The notes below the pieces were generated by a model. It was not told the origin of the DNA, ran no database searches, and saw only the letters and a list, made by a program, of their open reading frames with translations. A program made the translations under genes and the position numbers. From assembly GCF_018873765.1 (NCBI RefSeq), contig NC_057923.1:11978413-12042412 (forward strand): DNA of 64,000 nt, given 5' to 3'. The DNA comes from Telopea speciosissima. Taxonomy: Eukaryota; Streptophyta; Magnoliopsida; Proteales; Proteaceae. Shown here piece by piece: positions 1 to 12,027 of this stretch; the stretch's first letter is position 1, and every line of letters begins with the position of its first letter.

Positions 1-14
1 CTTCTAATGGACCT

Positions 15-171
15 CGCTCTCCTCCAGCCGTGGTGGGAGGTGGAGGATCCAGTTCAGCAGAAACAGGGGGGTTTTGGTCATTTTATAGGGAGGACCGCCT
101 GTGAAATGACCCAAACACCCCTGTTTTTGCTCGACTGGATCCTCCAGCTCCCGTCACAGCTGGAGGAGAGC
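15..171. repeat. Fold-back (inverted-repeat) element, MITE-like
   Basis: Two arms of about 65 bases are near-complementary. The left arm (about 15-83) starts CTCTCCTCCAGC and runs to GGTCATTT; the right arm (about 103-171) is its reverse complement with scattered mismatches. The spacer between them is only about 20 bases. There is no coding capacity. No clear target-site duplication was found. It is probably a small non-autonomous DNA transposon or fold-back element. Confidence 0.6.
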
Positions 172-1316
172 CGAATACCCTTCTCATACTCCTTATATTT
201 TCAAAGCTTTATTTTGTTAGACTGGGGTCTACCTTCTTCCCCAAAATATGGACCTCATCCAATCTGCCGCATGGGATATATTTGAGCAGTTGAAATAAGT
301 TTATCTAAACGGGCAGTTGAGGATACCTATGCACTAACATTATAGGGTTCTTATAGGAATTTTCAAAAACACACATTCACAGACTACATAACAGTGGCAA
401 TAAAAATTATGTGGTAACTGATTCAGCTTCATTTACAGTTAACATTGACAGTAAAAATTGCAGTTGCATCAGCAAAAATGAATGAATGAGGTTTCACATC
501 AGATAATTACCAAGTAAGTAAATATTGATCATTTCTCTTCTCAAAAAAAAAAAAAAAAGGGTTAGTATTATTCAAATTCTAAGCATGTATGTGGTCCTAG
601 AAATTACATTCTTTCCTCCTCATATAACAGATACATGGACCATTTTTTTTTTTTTTTGGTAATAGCTCTTTATTTAGTAACGTAGAACCTCATGGCTGAA
701 GATTACAGAACTCCAAAATCCATAGATCGAAAATAGGTCATACTATCCTAGAAGGTAGCAGTTATAATCTAGTTCAATTATGGAAGTCATAGGATATGGT
801 TTGCAATTCAATTTCTAAGGTTACAGTAATCATGATTTTCATCTTTCACTTATTTAGGTTTAAAGTTTTAATCCCTAAATAAGCACAATTAGACTTTAAG
901 TTGTTCTATGAGACAAAGAGAGAGAGAGAGAGAGAGAGAGAGTAGGGTCACAAGTAAAACTGTAAGAGGAGTTGCTGGTAGGACCCTAAGGCAAAGGACT
1001 AATGCCCTTTGTCCTGATTTTCTTCAAAAGCCAAACCATGCATATGATTGCTTGCGAGAAAATGCCTACCCCAATCATAGGAGAAGAGCTGAATCGAATC
1101 TTCTTTGATGAGGAAAGTTCACGTGCCAGTGATTGAACTGGGCAATCCTTGAAAGGAAAGCTTTTATTGTATGGATCATGTGTCCATGGCTATCACCCCT
1201 ATATGTAGGAATTAATTTGGTCGACAAAGGGCAACTAGTACACTTCATCCGAGAAAACCTTGTGGTCTTTGCACTTTCTAACTAAATTAAGCAAAGAAAA
1301 ACTAATATTTTTATGA
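172..1316. other. Intergenic, no gene seen
   Basis: AT-rich DNA with poly-A and poly-T runs near 542-558 and 642-657 and a (GA)n microsatellite at about 916-943. Short open frames here have no recognisable similarity and look like chance. Confidence 0.5.
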
Positions 1317-1394
1317 ATTTTTATCCTCTCAAGTGCAGTCTAGTGCACCTTTAAAGTGCATTGGACAGTGCACTGCACTTGAGAGGATGAAAAT
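1317..1394. repeat. Short fold-back element with AGAGGAT ends
   Basis: A small palindromic unit. The left arm reads TTTATCCTCTCAAGTGCAGT and the right arm returns the same sequence in reverse complement, ending GAGAGGATGAAAAT. The centre is rich in GTGCA. Its outer ends resemble those of the fold-back elements near 46.1 and 46.5 kb, although the stems differ. Confidence 0.55.
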
Positions 1395-1499
1395 CCAATA
1401 TATTTTACGGAATTATTAAATCTCATCTCATGAAGATACCAAAAAGGAAAATTTATCTTATGTAACATAGAAAGGAAAATAATAGCGCATTTGATGGAT

Positions 1500-2200
1500 A
1501 ATAGTTATGTTTGGAGTTTAGTCCCACATCGGTTACTAATTAGCCTACAACCCCATATGCATTTGGGAGTCCCCTTTATTTACAAGTTCAAACTTTAGGG
1601 ACCTGCCAGGGGGGACTGTTGGGAGATTTTAGTCCCACATCAGCTACTAACTAGTTTACAACGCCACCCTTGTACACTTGGGAGTCCTTATAGGCTCTTT
1701 CTTAATAAGCCCTATTCCATCTCATGCATGTGGCCCAAGAAATCCTTTTTATGAAAAGAAAATCTAATTACTAGTTAGAGGTTATAAGGTTAGATCACGC
1801 CAAACAGGAGTAGATATACCAAGGTCTCACATATTATTAACTACCCTACAACCCCCCCCCCCCTCCTTTATACACTTGGGAGTCCTTACAAGCCCCCTCA
1901 TGCATGTGGCCCAATAAATCCTTTTTTATGTAGAGAAAATCTAATTACTAGTTAGAGGTTAGTTATGACATGTAAGGTTTGATCATGCCAAACAAGAATA
2001 GAGATCAAGAGGTCTCACATATTATTAACTACCCTACAACCCCCCTTATACACTTGGGAATCCTTACAAGATCTTTCTCAATAAGCCCTACTCCATCCCT
2101 TGCATGTAGCCCAAGAAATCCTTTTTATGAACAAAAAACCTAATTACTAGTTAGAGGTTAATTTAAGGTTAGATCATGCCAAACAGGAGTAGAGACCAAG
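1500..2200. repeat. LTR-like sequence with about three tandem diverged units
   Basis: The motif TTTAGTCCCACATCGG near 1517, then TGTTGGGAGATTTTAGTCCC at about 1618 after a G-rich tract, resembles a polypurine tract followed by the start of a plant LTR. A unit of roughly 180-200 bases recurs near 1632, 1825 and 2013. It contains 'TACACTTGGGAGTCCTTA', 'CATGCATGTGGCCCAA' and 'CTAATTACTAGTTAGAGGTT'. Copies differ by indels, including a C-run at about 1851-1863. This suggests an old LTR remnant amplified in tandem. No coding sequence of an element is seen alongside. Confidence 0.5.
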
Positions 2201-2529
2201 GTCTTAAATATTTTTAACAAGATCAGATCCCGAATTTGACCCTTATTTGGATGTAAAATGCAAATTTTCGCGTAAATATAATTTGCATGAAAAATTTTAC
2301 AACAAAATAAGTAAACCCTAATATTTTTTTTAAAAAAAAAAATCTGATTTCTTGAGTTTAAATGAGAGAGAGGGTGATTGCACCAAAAATGCCAAGAAAC
2401 CCACGTAATTTGCACCAAAAATTCAAAGAACCCACGTAGATTAGTAGATTCTCCTTTCATTTACGCAGCAAGTAAGAAGGGAAGGGCCTGAAGAGTTGAA
2501 GAAGAAGAACTATTAAGCTATGGTCTCAC

Positions 2530-2874
2530 CTGTTTCCCCACCTAGCATGTAGTTCCATGATCAAGAGCTGTTCTTCAGGTGTAATATTACCTCTTCGGAC
2601 GTCCGGCCTCAGGTAATTCAGCCATCGAAGACGGCAGCTTTTTCCAGTACGTTTCAAGCCTGAAAAAAAAACTGACCTAAGGATAAGGTTTTAATGGCCA
2701 TAATATACAGAGAAGAGGTTTTTTACCTGCCGAACGTGCCAGTGTGTTCCAAACTCCTTCACCATGATTAGCTATGTAGTTTATAAGAATGAGATCTTCT
2801 TCCATGGTCCATGGTCCTTTCCTTACTTCTACTTCTTGGGAGCTGCTGCTACTACTACCTCCTTTCTTATCCAT
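2530..2874 (-). CDS. MYB21-like: R2R3-MYB transcription factor, MYB21/MYB24-like, first two exons only
   Basis: Exon 1 is 2727-2874 (start codon at 2874) and exon 2 is 2530-2659; the intron between (2660-2726) has GT-AG ends. Exon 2 is 130 bases, the usual size for this gene class. The joined product begins with a Ser-rich stretch. The R2 repeat follows from about residue 18, with its three spaced Trp at 22, 42 and 62 and the motif [16 protein letters not shown]. The first half of R3 ends at ARWGNR, where a GTGAGA donor follows. The phrase [20 protein letters not shown] is typical of subgroup 19 (MYB21/24/57), nuclear activators of stamen and petal genes downstream of jasmonate. The third exon (rest of R3 and the C-terminal activation motif) was not found in the 2.5 kb to the left edge. 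Either intron 2 is long and continues outside the window, or the gene is truncated. Confidence 0.85.
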
Positions 2875-2974
2875 CTTTGAAGAACTTAATTGGAGAAAAA
2901 AGAAGAGAGAGATAGAGAGAGAGAGACAGGGAAATGTCTTGGGGGACTGGTGGGTTTGAAACTACTAGCTAGGG

Positions 2975-2983
2975 TTTATATAG
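2975..2983 (-). promoter_or_regulatory. Probable TATA box of the MYB gene
   Basis: On the minus strand CTATATAAA lies about 100 bases upstream of the MYB start codon. The intervening leader is GA/CT-rich, as is common in plant 5' UTRs. Position and sequence fit a core promoter; no other evidence is available. Confidence 0.55.
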
Positions 2984-3282
2984 AGAGAGTTTCTTTAAAT
3001 CAAACTTGCCACATGAATAAGTCTTAATCATCAAGATTAGAGGAACTTTTAACCTAACATTCGAAGCAAAGATGTACGTTTCTTAATCAAATCACATGGA
3101 AACCACAAAACATGGATTTAGTGGTTGGAAAATACATGAGTCTGCCTCATCTATTCATGCTTAAGGTTATGTTTGGTTGCATGTAAAGAAAAGTAAAATC
3201 ACTTTTGAAAAAGAAAAATGAAAGTTTTGTGACCATAATCGTGTAACATACCTAAAATTTTTACTATATTTGGTAAAAGATT

Positions 3283-3438
3283 GAGTTTTCCTTAAGTCAC
3301 GATGAATGGGGAATCCATTCACCACGGGGCTTCAGATGCGTGTGGGAGGGTATGTTGGGGAACATACTAAAACCCTATAGGAGTTTGTAAAGCCTAGGAT
3401 GGTGTGGTGAACCTTCACATGCGGTGAAGGAAAACTTT
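3283..3438. mobile_element. MITE, family with GAGTTTTCCTTCACC-type termini (copy 1)
   Basis: It begins GAGTTTTCCTTAAGTCACGA and ends in GGTGAAGGAAAACTTT, which is an imperfect terminal inverted repeat. The interior has 'AACCCTATAGGAGTTTGT' and 'GGATGGTGTGGTGAACC', which recur in the copies near 4.4, 10.7 and 47.1 kb. There is no open reading frame. Superfamily not determined. Confidence 0.5.
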
Positions 3439-4389
3439 ATGCTTTGGTAAATATAGGAGAGGGATCGACACACGGTCAGAGTATATTGACATCTTTCACA
3501 ATAAGCCAATGAAGGGGCGGGGAAGGAGAGAGTGCATTTTAGTGGGTGTTAGTTTTTCATACGAGGATCCACATGGTTATTGAGGGGAGAGAGAAGGACG
3601 AGTGTTATAATGACTATTGTGTTTTCTTCTTCCAATTTTTTTTTTTTTTATCTTTCCATTCATTACTTGTGAGACCTTCTCCCCCTAATTCTTTCCATTC
3701 TACCAATGAAAAATCTATAATAATTCACAAATTCAGATTGGCCAATTGTTCTCTGATAGCACCCTCTCCCGTAGGGATTTCTCGATTTCGAAATGTATCA
3801 TATCCTTGGGTAGTAAAAAAAAAATGGGATGTTGTATTTCCAAGATTGGATCCCATATTCAAATGAATTTCGTAATCATAAGAAAATAGGGTTTTTAGCT
3901 ATGAGCTTACCAAAAGAACAATTGGGATATATAGCTTCCTACAGGATCTCCCCCTTCCCCCCCCCCCCCCCCTCTTCTTTCAAAATTTAATAACCAAATT
4001 TTGTATGTTTTGGAGTTATTTACATCATCATTTGAGGTAATAATTACAAAACTTCCACTTAGATTGATTTGCTTTCATTTCCATTCCCTTTATTTCCTTT
4101 CCAACAAAACGAAGCCTAAATACATGATAATCCTATTTGGATGACTTCTATAAGTCCACAACTAAAGCCTTTTAATCTTATTTAATTTGGTCCAATTTAT
4201 ATTGTTTATTGGATCAAGAAGAATAATAATCTAATTGCATATATAAATCTAAATTACACGGCTCTTAATAGAAATTAAAGGAAAGGAAAGTGAATTTTTC
4301 AAACTTAAAAAGAAAAAAACTTTTGTATTCAATACCTGACATGATTATATTAGGTTAATTACTATGGGGCCTTAATTAGGTGCATGTTG
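3439..4389. other. Intergenic, no gene seen
   Basis: AT-rich DNA with a poly-T run near 3638 and a C-run at about 3957-3972. The open frame at 3546-3866 has no family similarity I can recognise and contains low-complexity sequence. Confidence 0.45.
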
Positions 4390-4494
4390 GAGGATATCAG
4401 GAGGGTATTTTGGGGAATACTTAAACCCTATAAGGGTTTGTGAACCTTAGGATGGTATGGTGAATTTTCACCTTCCGGTGAAAGAAAACTTTCT
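4390..4494. mobile_element. MITE fragment, same family as 3283-3438
   Basis: It shares the interior 'TTGGGGAATACTTAAACCCTA', 'GTGAACCTTAGGATGGTATG' in pieces and the closing GGTGAAAGAAAACTTT. The left terminus is degraded. Confidence 0.4.
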
Positions 4495-7400
4495 CCTTAA
4501 TTTTAACTGTGCATTCAAAACACATGAATTTGGAAAATAAAATAAAAATTACATCTAATAAGTATCATTACTAAATATAATAAGAAATTTGAGTAGTTAA
4601 TGTAATTTCACTTGGATCATATTCTTTTTTAGATTTGAAAATTTCATTTCCCTTTTCTTTTCTGTCCTTTCCTTTCCTTTAATTCGCCTTGCAACCAAAC
4701 GGAGCTGTAGGTGGGGCTGACAGCACAGTCCTACACCACTGCTAATCATGATTGTGGTTATAGAAAACTCACTACACATCCATATGATCTTGATCATCCC
4801 ATTTAGTTGGCACATATATATATATATATATATTTCTTAACTTTGTATGCTATCATGGTTGCACATAATCACTTCTCCTTTGGGTCCTTCTAGACTCGTT
4901 TTTGCTTCCTGTCTTGTTAGAGTACTTCGTGCAGTGGAGATAACGTCTTGTCTAATTCACATAACATATAAAGATGGAAAAATGGACACTTGCCTAACTT
5001 CAACTATCAAAAGATCTCTCTCTCTCTCTCTCTCTCTATATGTGTGTGTGAGGAGAGAGAGAGAGAGAGAGAGAGAGGATGGCCACACAAGACCAGAGTT
5101 TTAATAAGATACAGACAATGAAGAAGCTTAAAATTCATTTAAAACTGAAGGACAAATAAATGTGAGTTTAGGAAGTTAATGGACAGAGAAAAGGTGACAA
5201 ATGTGATTCTTAATTAAAGACCTATTTAATCTCTTATTAAAGTATTTAAACATTGCTTACTTTACGCGCGTAATCGAAGCTTATCTTTTCTCGACAATTG
5301 ATCTGGTATGTGTTTCCTATTTCTTTGATCCTAATACCTAAATGTTTCACACCGAATTGTGATAGTCAATCCGAAATTTAAGGGAAAAAGAACGTTCTCT
5401 GATTGCGTTCCCCTGCACTTACATAAAAGGTAAAATGATTTTCCTACCCCTCTTATTGTGTTACTATGTGTGTCCACGTGACCCGGCAACATTCTTCTTC
5501 CTAAAATTTAAAAATCTTAGATCTCTTTTTTTGTTTTTCTCCAAGAAAAGAAGACATGTTTAGTCGTGAGATTATGATTAGAGGAGAAGAAATGGTAAAT
5601 TATTTTATTAGCAGACTCATCACAAGTAACACATGCAACGAACTTATTAATTAGATGACAACTAATGGATCTCACTCGGATCATCACAAATATATTTCCA
5701 TAATCTTTCTTTTTATTTGGATTTTTTTTAGAATTAATATCAACTTTATTAGAAATTGAAAAAATAGGGGAAGGGGGGGGGGGGGGGACGGGGGGCGGGG
5801 AGGGGAAGGCACAGACGCTGCTAGGTCCACAAGCTACATCTCAAAGACAAGTCTCAAAAGATGAGAAGTCAAACAAAATAATGAAAAGGCGGCACCCTCC
5901 AACAAAACTAAGAGGCTGGTTCAGGTTTTTGTACGAGAATCTTGAGTCGCACAGATGGAATCCAAGTTTGATAATGTGGTTCAGGTTGTACGAGAATGGT
6001 TTTGATACAAGAATCTGATCTGCATTCCAAAAAGCAAGTTAAGAAAACTCCAAGTCAGGTTGATGACTACACTAAGGAGAATTGACCGAAAGCAGCCTTA
6101 ATTCGAATGAAGCAACACAACCTCCAATCCTCACCTCGTAATCTGAAAAAAGGTTTTGGCTAGATTCCTCTCTTTTGAAAGTAGGATCCAGATCCTTTAT
6201 GGCGCAGCTACTCTAACGGCCTAAGTAGCACAGATACAACTGTGCACATAATAACCGCCTTACCCCCGCTCTGATAGGAACCTAAAAGAAGAATTTTCCT
6301 GTGAGAGAGCAAGTACTCTAAAGTGGTGGCTATTCTTTTCCCTAAAAAGTTTTAAGCCTATTAAGTCTTCAAGCTAGCTCCCTTATATAAATGCAGAAGT
6401 AATTGTGGGACCAGCGTTACCATATTTGCTTAATATGACATATCTTTACATGCATGCAGCCATGCAATGGTTCATTCTTTTGAAGTCCTTGTGTATAGTG
6501 GAGATGGGAGAGATGGTCGATGGAACAATATGGAATAGATGTAACGGGTGGTCGGGTCGGGTGTGGTTGAACTTGTTCGTGCCACACACTTTGCAGGGAT
6601 TGAGTGGAGAACCGTACGTTTAATCCTAACGCGGCTGGTTGTTTTGTGATAAATAATGGTGGATTTGAGTCCAACCAAGATGAACCACCTATGCCCACTT
6701 TTCTGGTCTGGCTTCCGCCACGGTACCGTCAATCCCAATTCCCGATCATAGTTAGTTCAAACAGGAATGATAAAAAAATGGAAATGAATGATACGGGTTT
6801 TAAATGGTATAAAATTGTAAATAGACGGTAAAATAAAACGATAAAAAAATAGAGAACAATAAAAAATGAAAAAACGGACGGTATGAGTTTTAAACATGTA
6901 TATTTCAAAAAAAAAAAAAATGGTACAAGAAAAACGATACTTTTCTCATATAAATTGAGGAATTTTTAATTGAATACTTGCTTCGAATGTTCAATTGTAA
7001 CAAAATTAATCCATACATATTACATAACCCATTGTAATTTCAAGACATGTCATCTAATATATATCATCAAATATCAATTCCCAGTTCATACACCATAATG
7101 TCCAAATTCTTGTTGAGCAATGCAGTTTTGATATTGTATTGATCATTGTTGTCAACACAACCAACACACTCATGGATTGATGCATGTTTAGTTGGAATTG
7201 AGAATCATCACATAAGAAACCCTTTTCAGTAAATCATGAGTTTGTAACTCGATTTCAGGGTCCGTGCATTGACCTTAAGTTGAAAGTGATATCATGAGAA
7301 ATGTTTCTTTCGAGTCATCTTTACGTAGGCGAAAGAATCAAGTCGATCGAAGAGAGAGAGAGAGAGAGAGATGGATGGTCAGTTAAGAGAGTTAGTGCGA

Positions 7401-8640
7401 ATGACAAGCAATATTGCATAAAAACGCCGAAAAAAGAGGTCATGAGTTCAAATCACCTTGGGGCCTATCCCCATCCCCCAATTCCCCCCCCTCTGTATTA
7501 TACAAGCTCTTAATCCCAAAAAAAAAAAAAAAGCATAAAAATGTCAAAAAAAAAACAGAATTGTGTTTTAAATGTGTTTAAACACGTTTAAAACGGGAAT
7601 GCTTGTCATTTGCCTTTTTTTCCCATATGTTTGAGAAACAAAAGACAAAACGCATTAAAACAGTAAAAAACGGGAACACATTTTAAATGGCATTAATTAA
7701 CACATTTTTGCTAATATTATGGCGCTCACGTTTTTTGGCTTCGCAAGAGTGCGCAGGCCACGCATCTGTGCACTTCCGTTTTACTGCTTGCTGCGAGAAA
7801 TCTCGCTTCCAAGAGGCGAAGGGAGCCTGATCCCGACTACTATAACGAAAGAAGGGTGAGAATTGCATTGATTTTGGAATCTAGATTCCAAATCACATGC
7901 TGTAAAAAAAAAAAAAGATTTCAAATCACATTTACCAAAAATGCGTTCAAAAAATGGAAGCCAGATCAGGTTCTCGTATAAGAACCATTCTTGTACGCTA
8001 GGGCGCACAGATGGAATCCACCCTTAGGCGCAGGAGAATGGTTCTTTAAAAAATGCTCTTATGTGGATTGTACGGAGAAGTAGTACTCCGACCAGGCCTG
8101 CTTCTGATTGGCCCTGCTTGATGGAAGGTGTCGAACACATTGTTTCAAAAATCGAAAATTGGATCGGTGAATCCGCCCATTCAAATTGGAATTTGTTGTA
8201 ATCGATCCTGATTTTGATCAATTCGATATGGCCGATTCATGCCAAGGAACTCTAGAATCGATGAATTTTCAAACCCGAGGGCTGATTCTAGGGTTTTGGG
8301 GATCGATTCTAGTTTATTCCAATCCAAATCAATAAGGACCTATTTGATTCCATGTTTTGAAATGCTGGTCGAATAAGTTCTGGTTATTTTTTTGCAAAAA
8401 TGTTTTCTGTCTGGAAGTGTGGCCTATGCCAACGCTCTCATGTATCTATCATCTCTCTCTTCCCCTTGTAAAATGATATCACTGCTCTCTATTGGGGGAG
8501 GAGAGAGATAGGCACAAGAACACACTCTAGTACAAAGAACATTTTCTAGAGAAAAATGATAAAAGAAAAAAGAAAAAAGAAAACTCCTATATAAGAATGC
8601 ATAAGAAATGGCATAGGTTCAGAAACACTTATCCGCAAAT
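4495..8640. other. Intergenic repeat-rich DNA without genes
   Basis: Contains a CT/GA microsatellite pair at about 5012-5076 and a G-run at about 5776-5788. Sequence near 5720-5760, read on the minus strand, looks like a retroelement 3' end (TTTCAATTTCTAATAAAGTT followed by an A-rich tail), with low certainty. Segments near 5917-6010 and 7950-8040 share phrases such as 'CGCACAGATGGAATCCA' and are probably MITE scraps. A (GA)n run lies at about 7350-7371. No supportable coding sequence was seen. Confidence 0.4.
7436..7533 (+). mobile_element. Possible tRNA-derived SINE 3' part
   Basis: GGTCATGAGTTCAAATCACC resembles a Pol III B box. It is followed by a C-rich stretch, 'TGTATTATACAAGCTCTTAA' and a poly-A tail. 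The A box is not evident, so this is either a diverged or a 5'-truncated copy. Confidence 0.35.
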
Positions 8641-8679
8641 AAATAAATAAATAAATGTTTTATGCACATAGAGGCCATG

Positions 8680-10005
8680 TGTTACGATTATGGGGTATAG
8701 GGTGTAATTCGTGTATTCAAGGAGGATAATATGTAGAATGTTTTAGGTGGCTGAGGAGTTACATACGGGTAAGTAATGGAGAAAAGTTAAGGAGAGTAGT
8801 AGCAACGATAACCTAATAGAAGAAGTCTTTGAAATCCCTAATTTATCTCGTTACAGATGATGTAGACTTTCTCACTAAAGCCAAGACGTTAGGCTTCATC
8901 TGTAAAGCCAAATATATTCCATATTTTCTCCCTCATATCTTCTATCTTCATTTTTAATTTCTTTTGCCTTTTTTTTTTTTAATTTTCTCTCCACCCATAT
9001 TTGTGCACATAACATCTGGTATCAAAGCCAACGATAAGAGAAAGGGTCGAGAAATTGGAAGGCGATGTGAGTTCACTTCACATTGGACAACAAATCATTG
9101 GGAAGCTTACCGAAATCATGGAAAAGCTTAATGATTTGTTTGACAAGCTTATATTGTGTACATCAGGCAAGAATCTAGCAATGGAAGAATCCTCAAGCAA
9201 GGTGAGGATATCATAGGAAGAGGTTGTAGCCAATGCAATTGAGTTGCTACCAATTGAAGCATCAACAATGGTGCACTCAGAGCAGACAAAGGTAAAGAAG
9301 AAGAAGAAAATGAAGTCCAAGTGTTGCAAAGCAGGCGCCACTCCCTTCAAAGTTCATACCTTTAAAGCCATAAAATTTGTAAAGAGTCGTGGAACGCCTA
9401 TGAAGCAGGAACTAACAAAAGAAGGTGATGTCATGCCTAGGGATGGGTCCGCAAGTCGTGAGGTGACCATCACCCAAGACGGTCACACTCTTCTTGCTTC
9501 TGTACTGGGGTTTACTTTATTAAGATATGGGATCTTGGTGGCCTCTTATTTTCCTTAATTTCATTGTCTTTGAAGGCAAGAACGATTCCAAAGCGGATTG
9601 AAGGTTACGATTATGGGGTATGGGGTGTAATTCATGTATTCAAGGAGGATAATACATAGAGTGTTTTAGGTGGCTAAGGAATTATGTACGGGTAAATAGT
9701 GAAGAGAAGTTAAGGAGAGTAGTGGAACGAAGTTAGAGGAGTTGATAGGGAATGGAGAGTTTGTTAACTAAGAAGTAGTTGTTTATTCTATTTGCTAATG
9801 TATAGGAGTGATAATAGAAGAAGTCTTTGATTCCCTAATTTATTTCTCAAGAGATGAGGTAGGCTTCCTCACCAAAACTAGGATGTCAGGCTTCATTTGT
9901 AAAGCCAAAAATATGGAATCTCCTATATCATCTATCTTCATATTTATTTTTCTCTTTTTTTTTTTTTTTTTCTATTTTCTCTCAACCCATTTTATGCACG
10001 TAACA
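8680..10005 (+). mobile_element. Non-autonomous LTR retrotransposon with target-site duplication
   Basis: Two LTRs in direct orientation are seen: 8680-9014 (335 bases, TGTTACGATT...ATAACA) and about 9603-10005 (about 403 bases). The right LTR carries an extra stretch of about 60-70 bases near 9735-9805 missing from the left one. The 5-base direct repeat CCATG flanks the element at 8675-8679 and 10006-10010. Just inside the left LTR, TGGTATCAAAGCC (from 9017) resembles the primer-binding site complementary to initiator tRNA-Met. The internal part is only about 590 bases. It encodes a short frame, about 9043-9214, reading ...RVEKLEGDVSSLHIGQQ... and ending at a stop, similar in style to the N-terminal coiled coil of plant Ty3-type Gag proteins. 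No protease, RT or integrase is present, so mobility would depend on a partner element. Confidence 0.8.
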
Positions 10006-10703
10006 CCATGGTGCTTTTCTATTGGCCAATTTGATTAATGGATGGTTCATCATGTATGTATTCCTTCGCTAAGATGGTGATAGTATTCATCATAAAATAA
10101 AAAAAAATTAATTAATTTTCATATAACCATATATGGTGATATGGCATAGAGATGACAAAACATCATTAATGTAGATTTTGACTATCCAAAATGCCTTTTA
10201 TTCTATGGAGGTTGGAACCAAAGGCTTTGCCCAAGGGCAATACCATCATAGTGTAAGGCTTAGTGTAACCAACCGGGGTTACACCATGCAAAATCCTAAA
10301 ATATTTTTTTTACCATGTAATCTAAAGGTTTGAATTGCACACTGAAACTATTTACCCAAATCGAATTGAACTGTGTAAACTAGAACTGATAAGCCGTTTA
10401 TTAATTGGTTTGATTTTATTATTAGGAAGTGAAACTATTTATTAAACAGTTCGGTTTTGATTTTAAGAAGTGGAAACTGTTTAGACCATCATTTTAAATC
10501 GATTAAAATTGGTTTAGTATTGAATCGATTAAAATCGGTTTACTATTGAACCGATTATACATACTAAACTAATAAAAATATAACTGGTTTGTCCTAGCAT
10601 TTTTATATATATTCTTTGAGGATAAAGTTTTCCTCCGTATACTATACTGATAAAAATAAAACTGGTTAGTCCTAGCATTTATATATATATATATTCTTTA
10701 AGG
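10006..10703. other. Intergenic, MITE-like scraps
   Basis: About 10325-10600 carries repeated GAACTG, CCGATT and AATCGGTTTA words typical of decayed hAT-type MITEs. A tandem duplication of about 90 bases spans about 10560-10735 ('CTGGTTTGTCCTAGCATTT' recurs as 'CTGGTTAGTCCTAGCATTT'). No genes. Confidence 0.4.
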
Positions 10704-10861
10704 AGAAAGTTTTCTTCCACCCATAAAGGATGGTTCACCACCATCCTAGGGTTCACAAACCCCTATAGGATTTTGGTATATTTTCAAAATACCCGCCCGG
10801 TATCCTCTCCTACTCCATGGTGAATGGGATCCCAATCACCGTGGGTGGAGGAAAACTCAAT
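10704..10861. mobile_element. MITE, GAGTTTTCCTTCACC family (copy with both ends)
   Basis: The left end AAAGTTTTCTTCCACCCAT and right end GTGGGTGGAGGAAAACTC form a terminal inverted repeat. The interior has 'GGTTCACCACCATCCTAGGG', matching the other copies in reverse orientation. Confidence 0.55.
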
Positions 10862-11925
10862 CCTTCTTTAATGTTATCTAGTTCATTTAAGCCATGTACA
10901 TTACACTTTTAATTGTTAAAATAAAATTCGTCAAAGTATTTAAGCTTGTATTTGGTATCCATTCTTGGTATAGATTTTTAGTCTAGAAAGTATTCTAAAA
11001 CCCGGTTCTTTTCTCTATTTTCTTGTTTTCAGACAAGTTTTAAAGCATTGGTATCAGGTATTGAATAAAAATATTATTTTAAAAGATGTATCATATTGTA
11101 TTGAAGAAAATATACTAAAGATATACATGAAAATGTTTAGAATACATGCAAAATATAGTTTTGAAGTATAAAATACTATAAATAAGTAATATGTAAAATT
11201 TATCATGTATAAAGAGGAGAATAAAGGATGAAGCTTCTTACTTGTATTAATACAAAAGAAGGAAAAAAAAAAACCATTTTCAGTTTGAGGAATATTAATG
11301 GTTTAGATACACACATAAAAAGAAGTTTGATGCAATCATTCAGGTTATTTTTCACTAATCTAGTCATTCATTGCAAAATACGGCACTAAAAATCAATGTT
11401 TGAGCACAAATTCAAAGTTTTGATAAAAAAAATTACTTGAGCAAGTATGGTTTCAATCCTTGATTGCAGATTGTTTAATTATTTAATAATGATGAAATCA
11501 ACACTACTATAGTTATTTTTGCCGGTAGAAGCAAGAAATCAAGTTGATTTTGCCAAAAACAAAATTGATTACAATGTCTTACAGGAGCTCTTGACAAGCA
11601 TTTTGAATCATTATTCAAGTTCTATAGTTTATAAAAGATGTATCAAGTGTATCAATAAGTATCAACTATATTGGGTGACATATCGATCCTAAACAGCTCA
11701 TACTTTTTTTAGGTATTGTATCGGTTCTATATCGTATCGGTACCTTAAAAATAAGATAGGTATCGATTAGTATCAACGGATGCATTAAGATATTTGAATC
11801 TAGGTTCCAAATGCTCAAAAACTACTTTAAGAATGCATATCAAACATACTCTATGAATAAAAAAACACATGTTTTGACCAATGATGGTTGATGCATTTAA
11901 CATTTCCACTACGTTTTCTCCCGGC

Positions 11926-12005
11926 CAAGTTTTCCTTCAGCCATGGTTAAGTGTGTCCATAGGGTATCATATAACCTAAAAGAGTATGTTCGATCAATTG
12001 TAAAT
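11926..12005. mobile_element. Left half of a MITE split by the CACTA element
   Basis: It begins AAGTTTTCCTTCAGCCATGG, the terminus of the local MITE family, and stops exactly where CACTA begins at 12006. The matching right half, ending TCAAGGAAAACTTT, resumes at 20428 after the CACTA. The split is inferred from family termini; the interior is diverged. Sequence from 10862 to 11925 is AT-rich with no gene seen. Confidence 0.5.
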
Positions 12006-12027
12006 CACTACAAGAAATTGGGTCTAC

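Noticed and set aside
6404-6832. Cluster of overlapping short frames
   Set aside because: Frames on both strands overlap without any recognised family, and codon content looks random.
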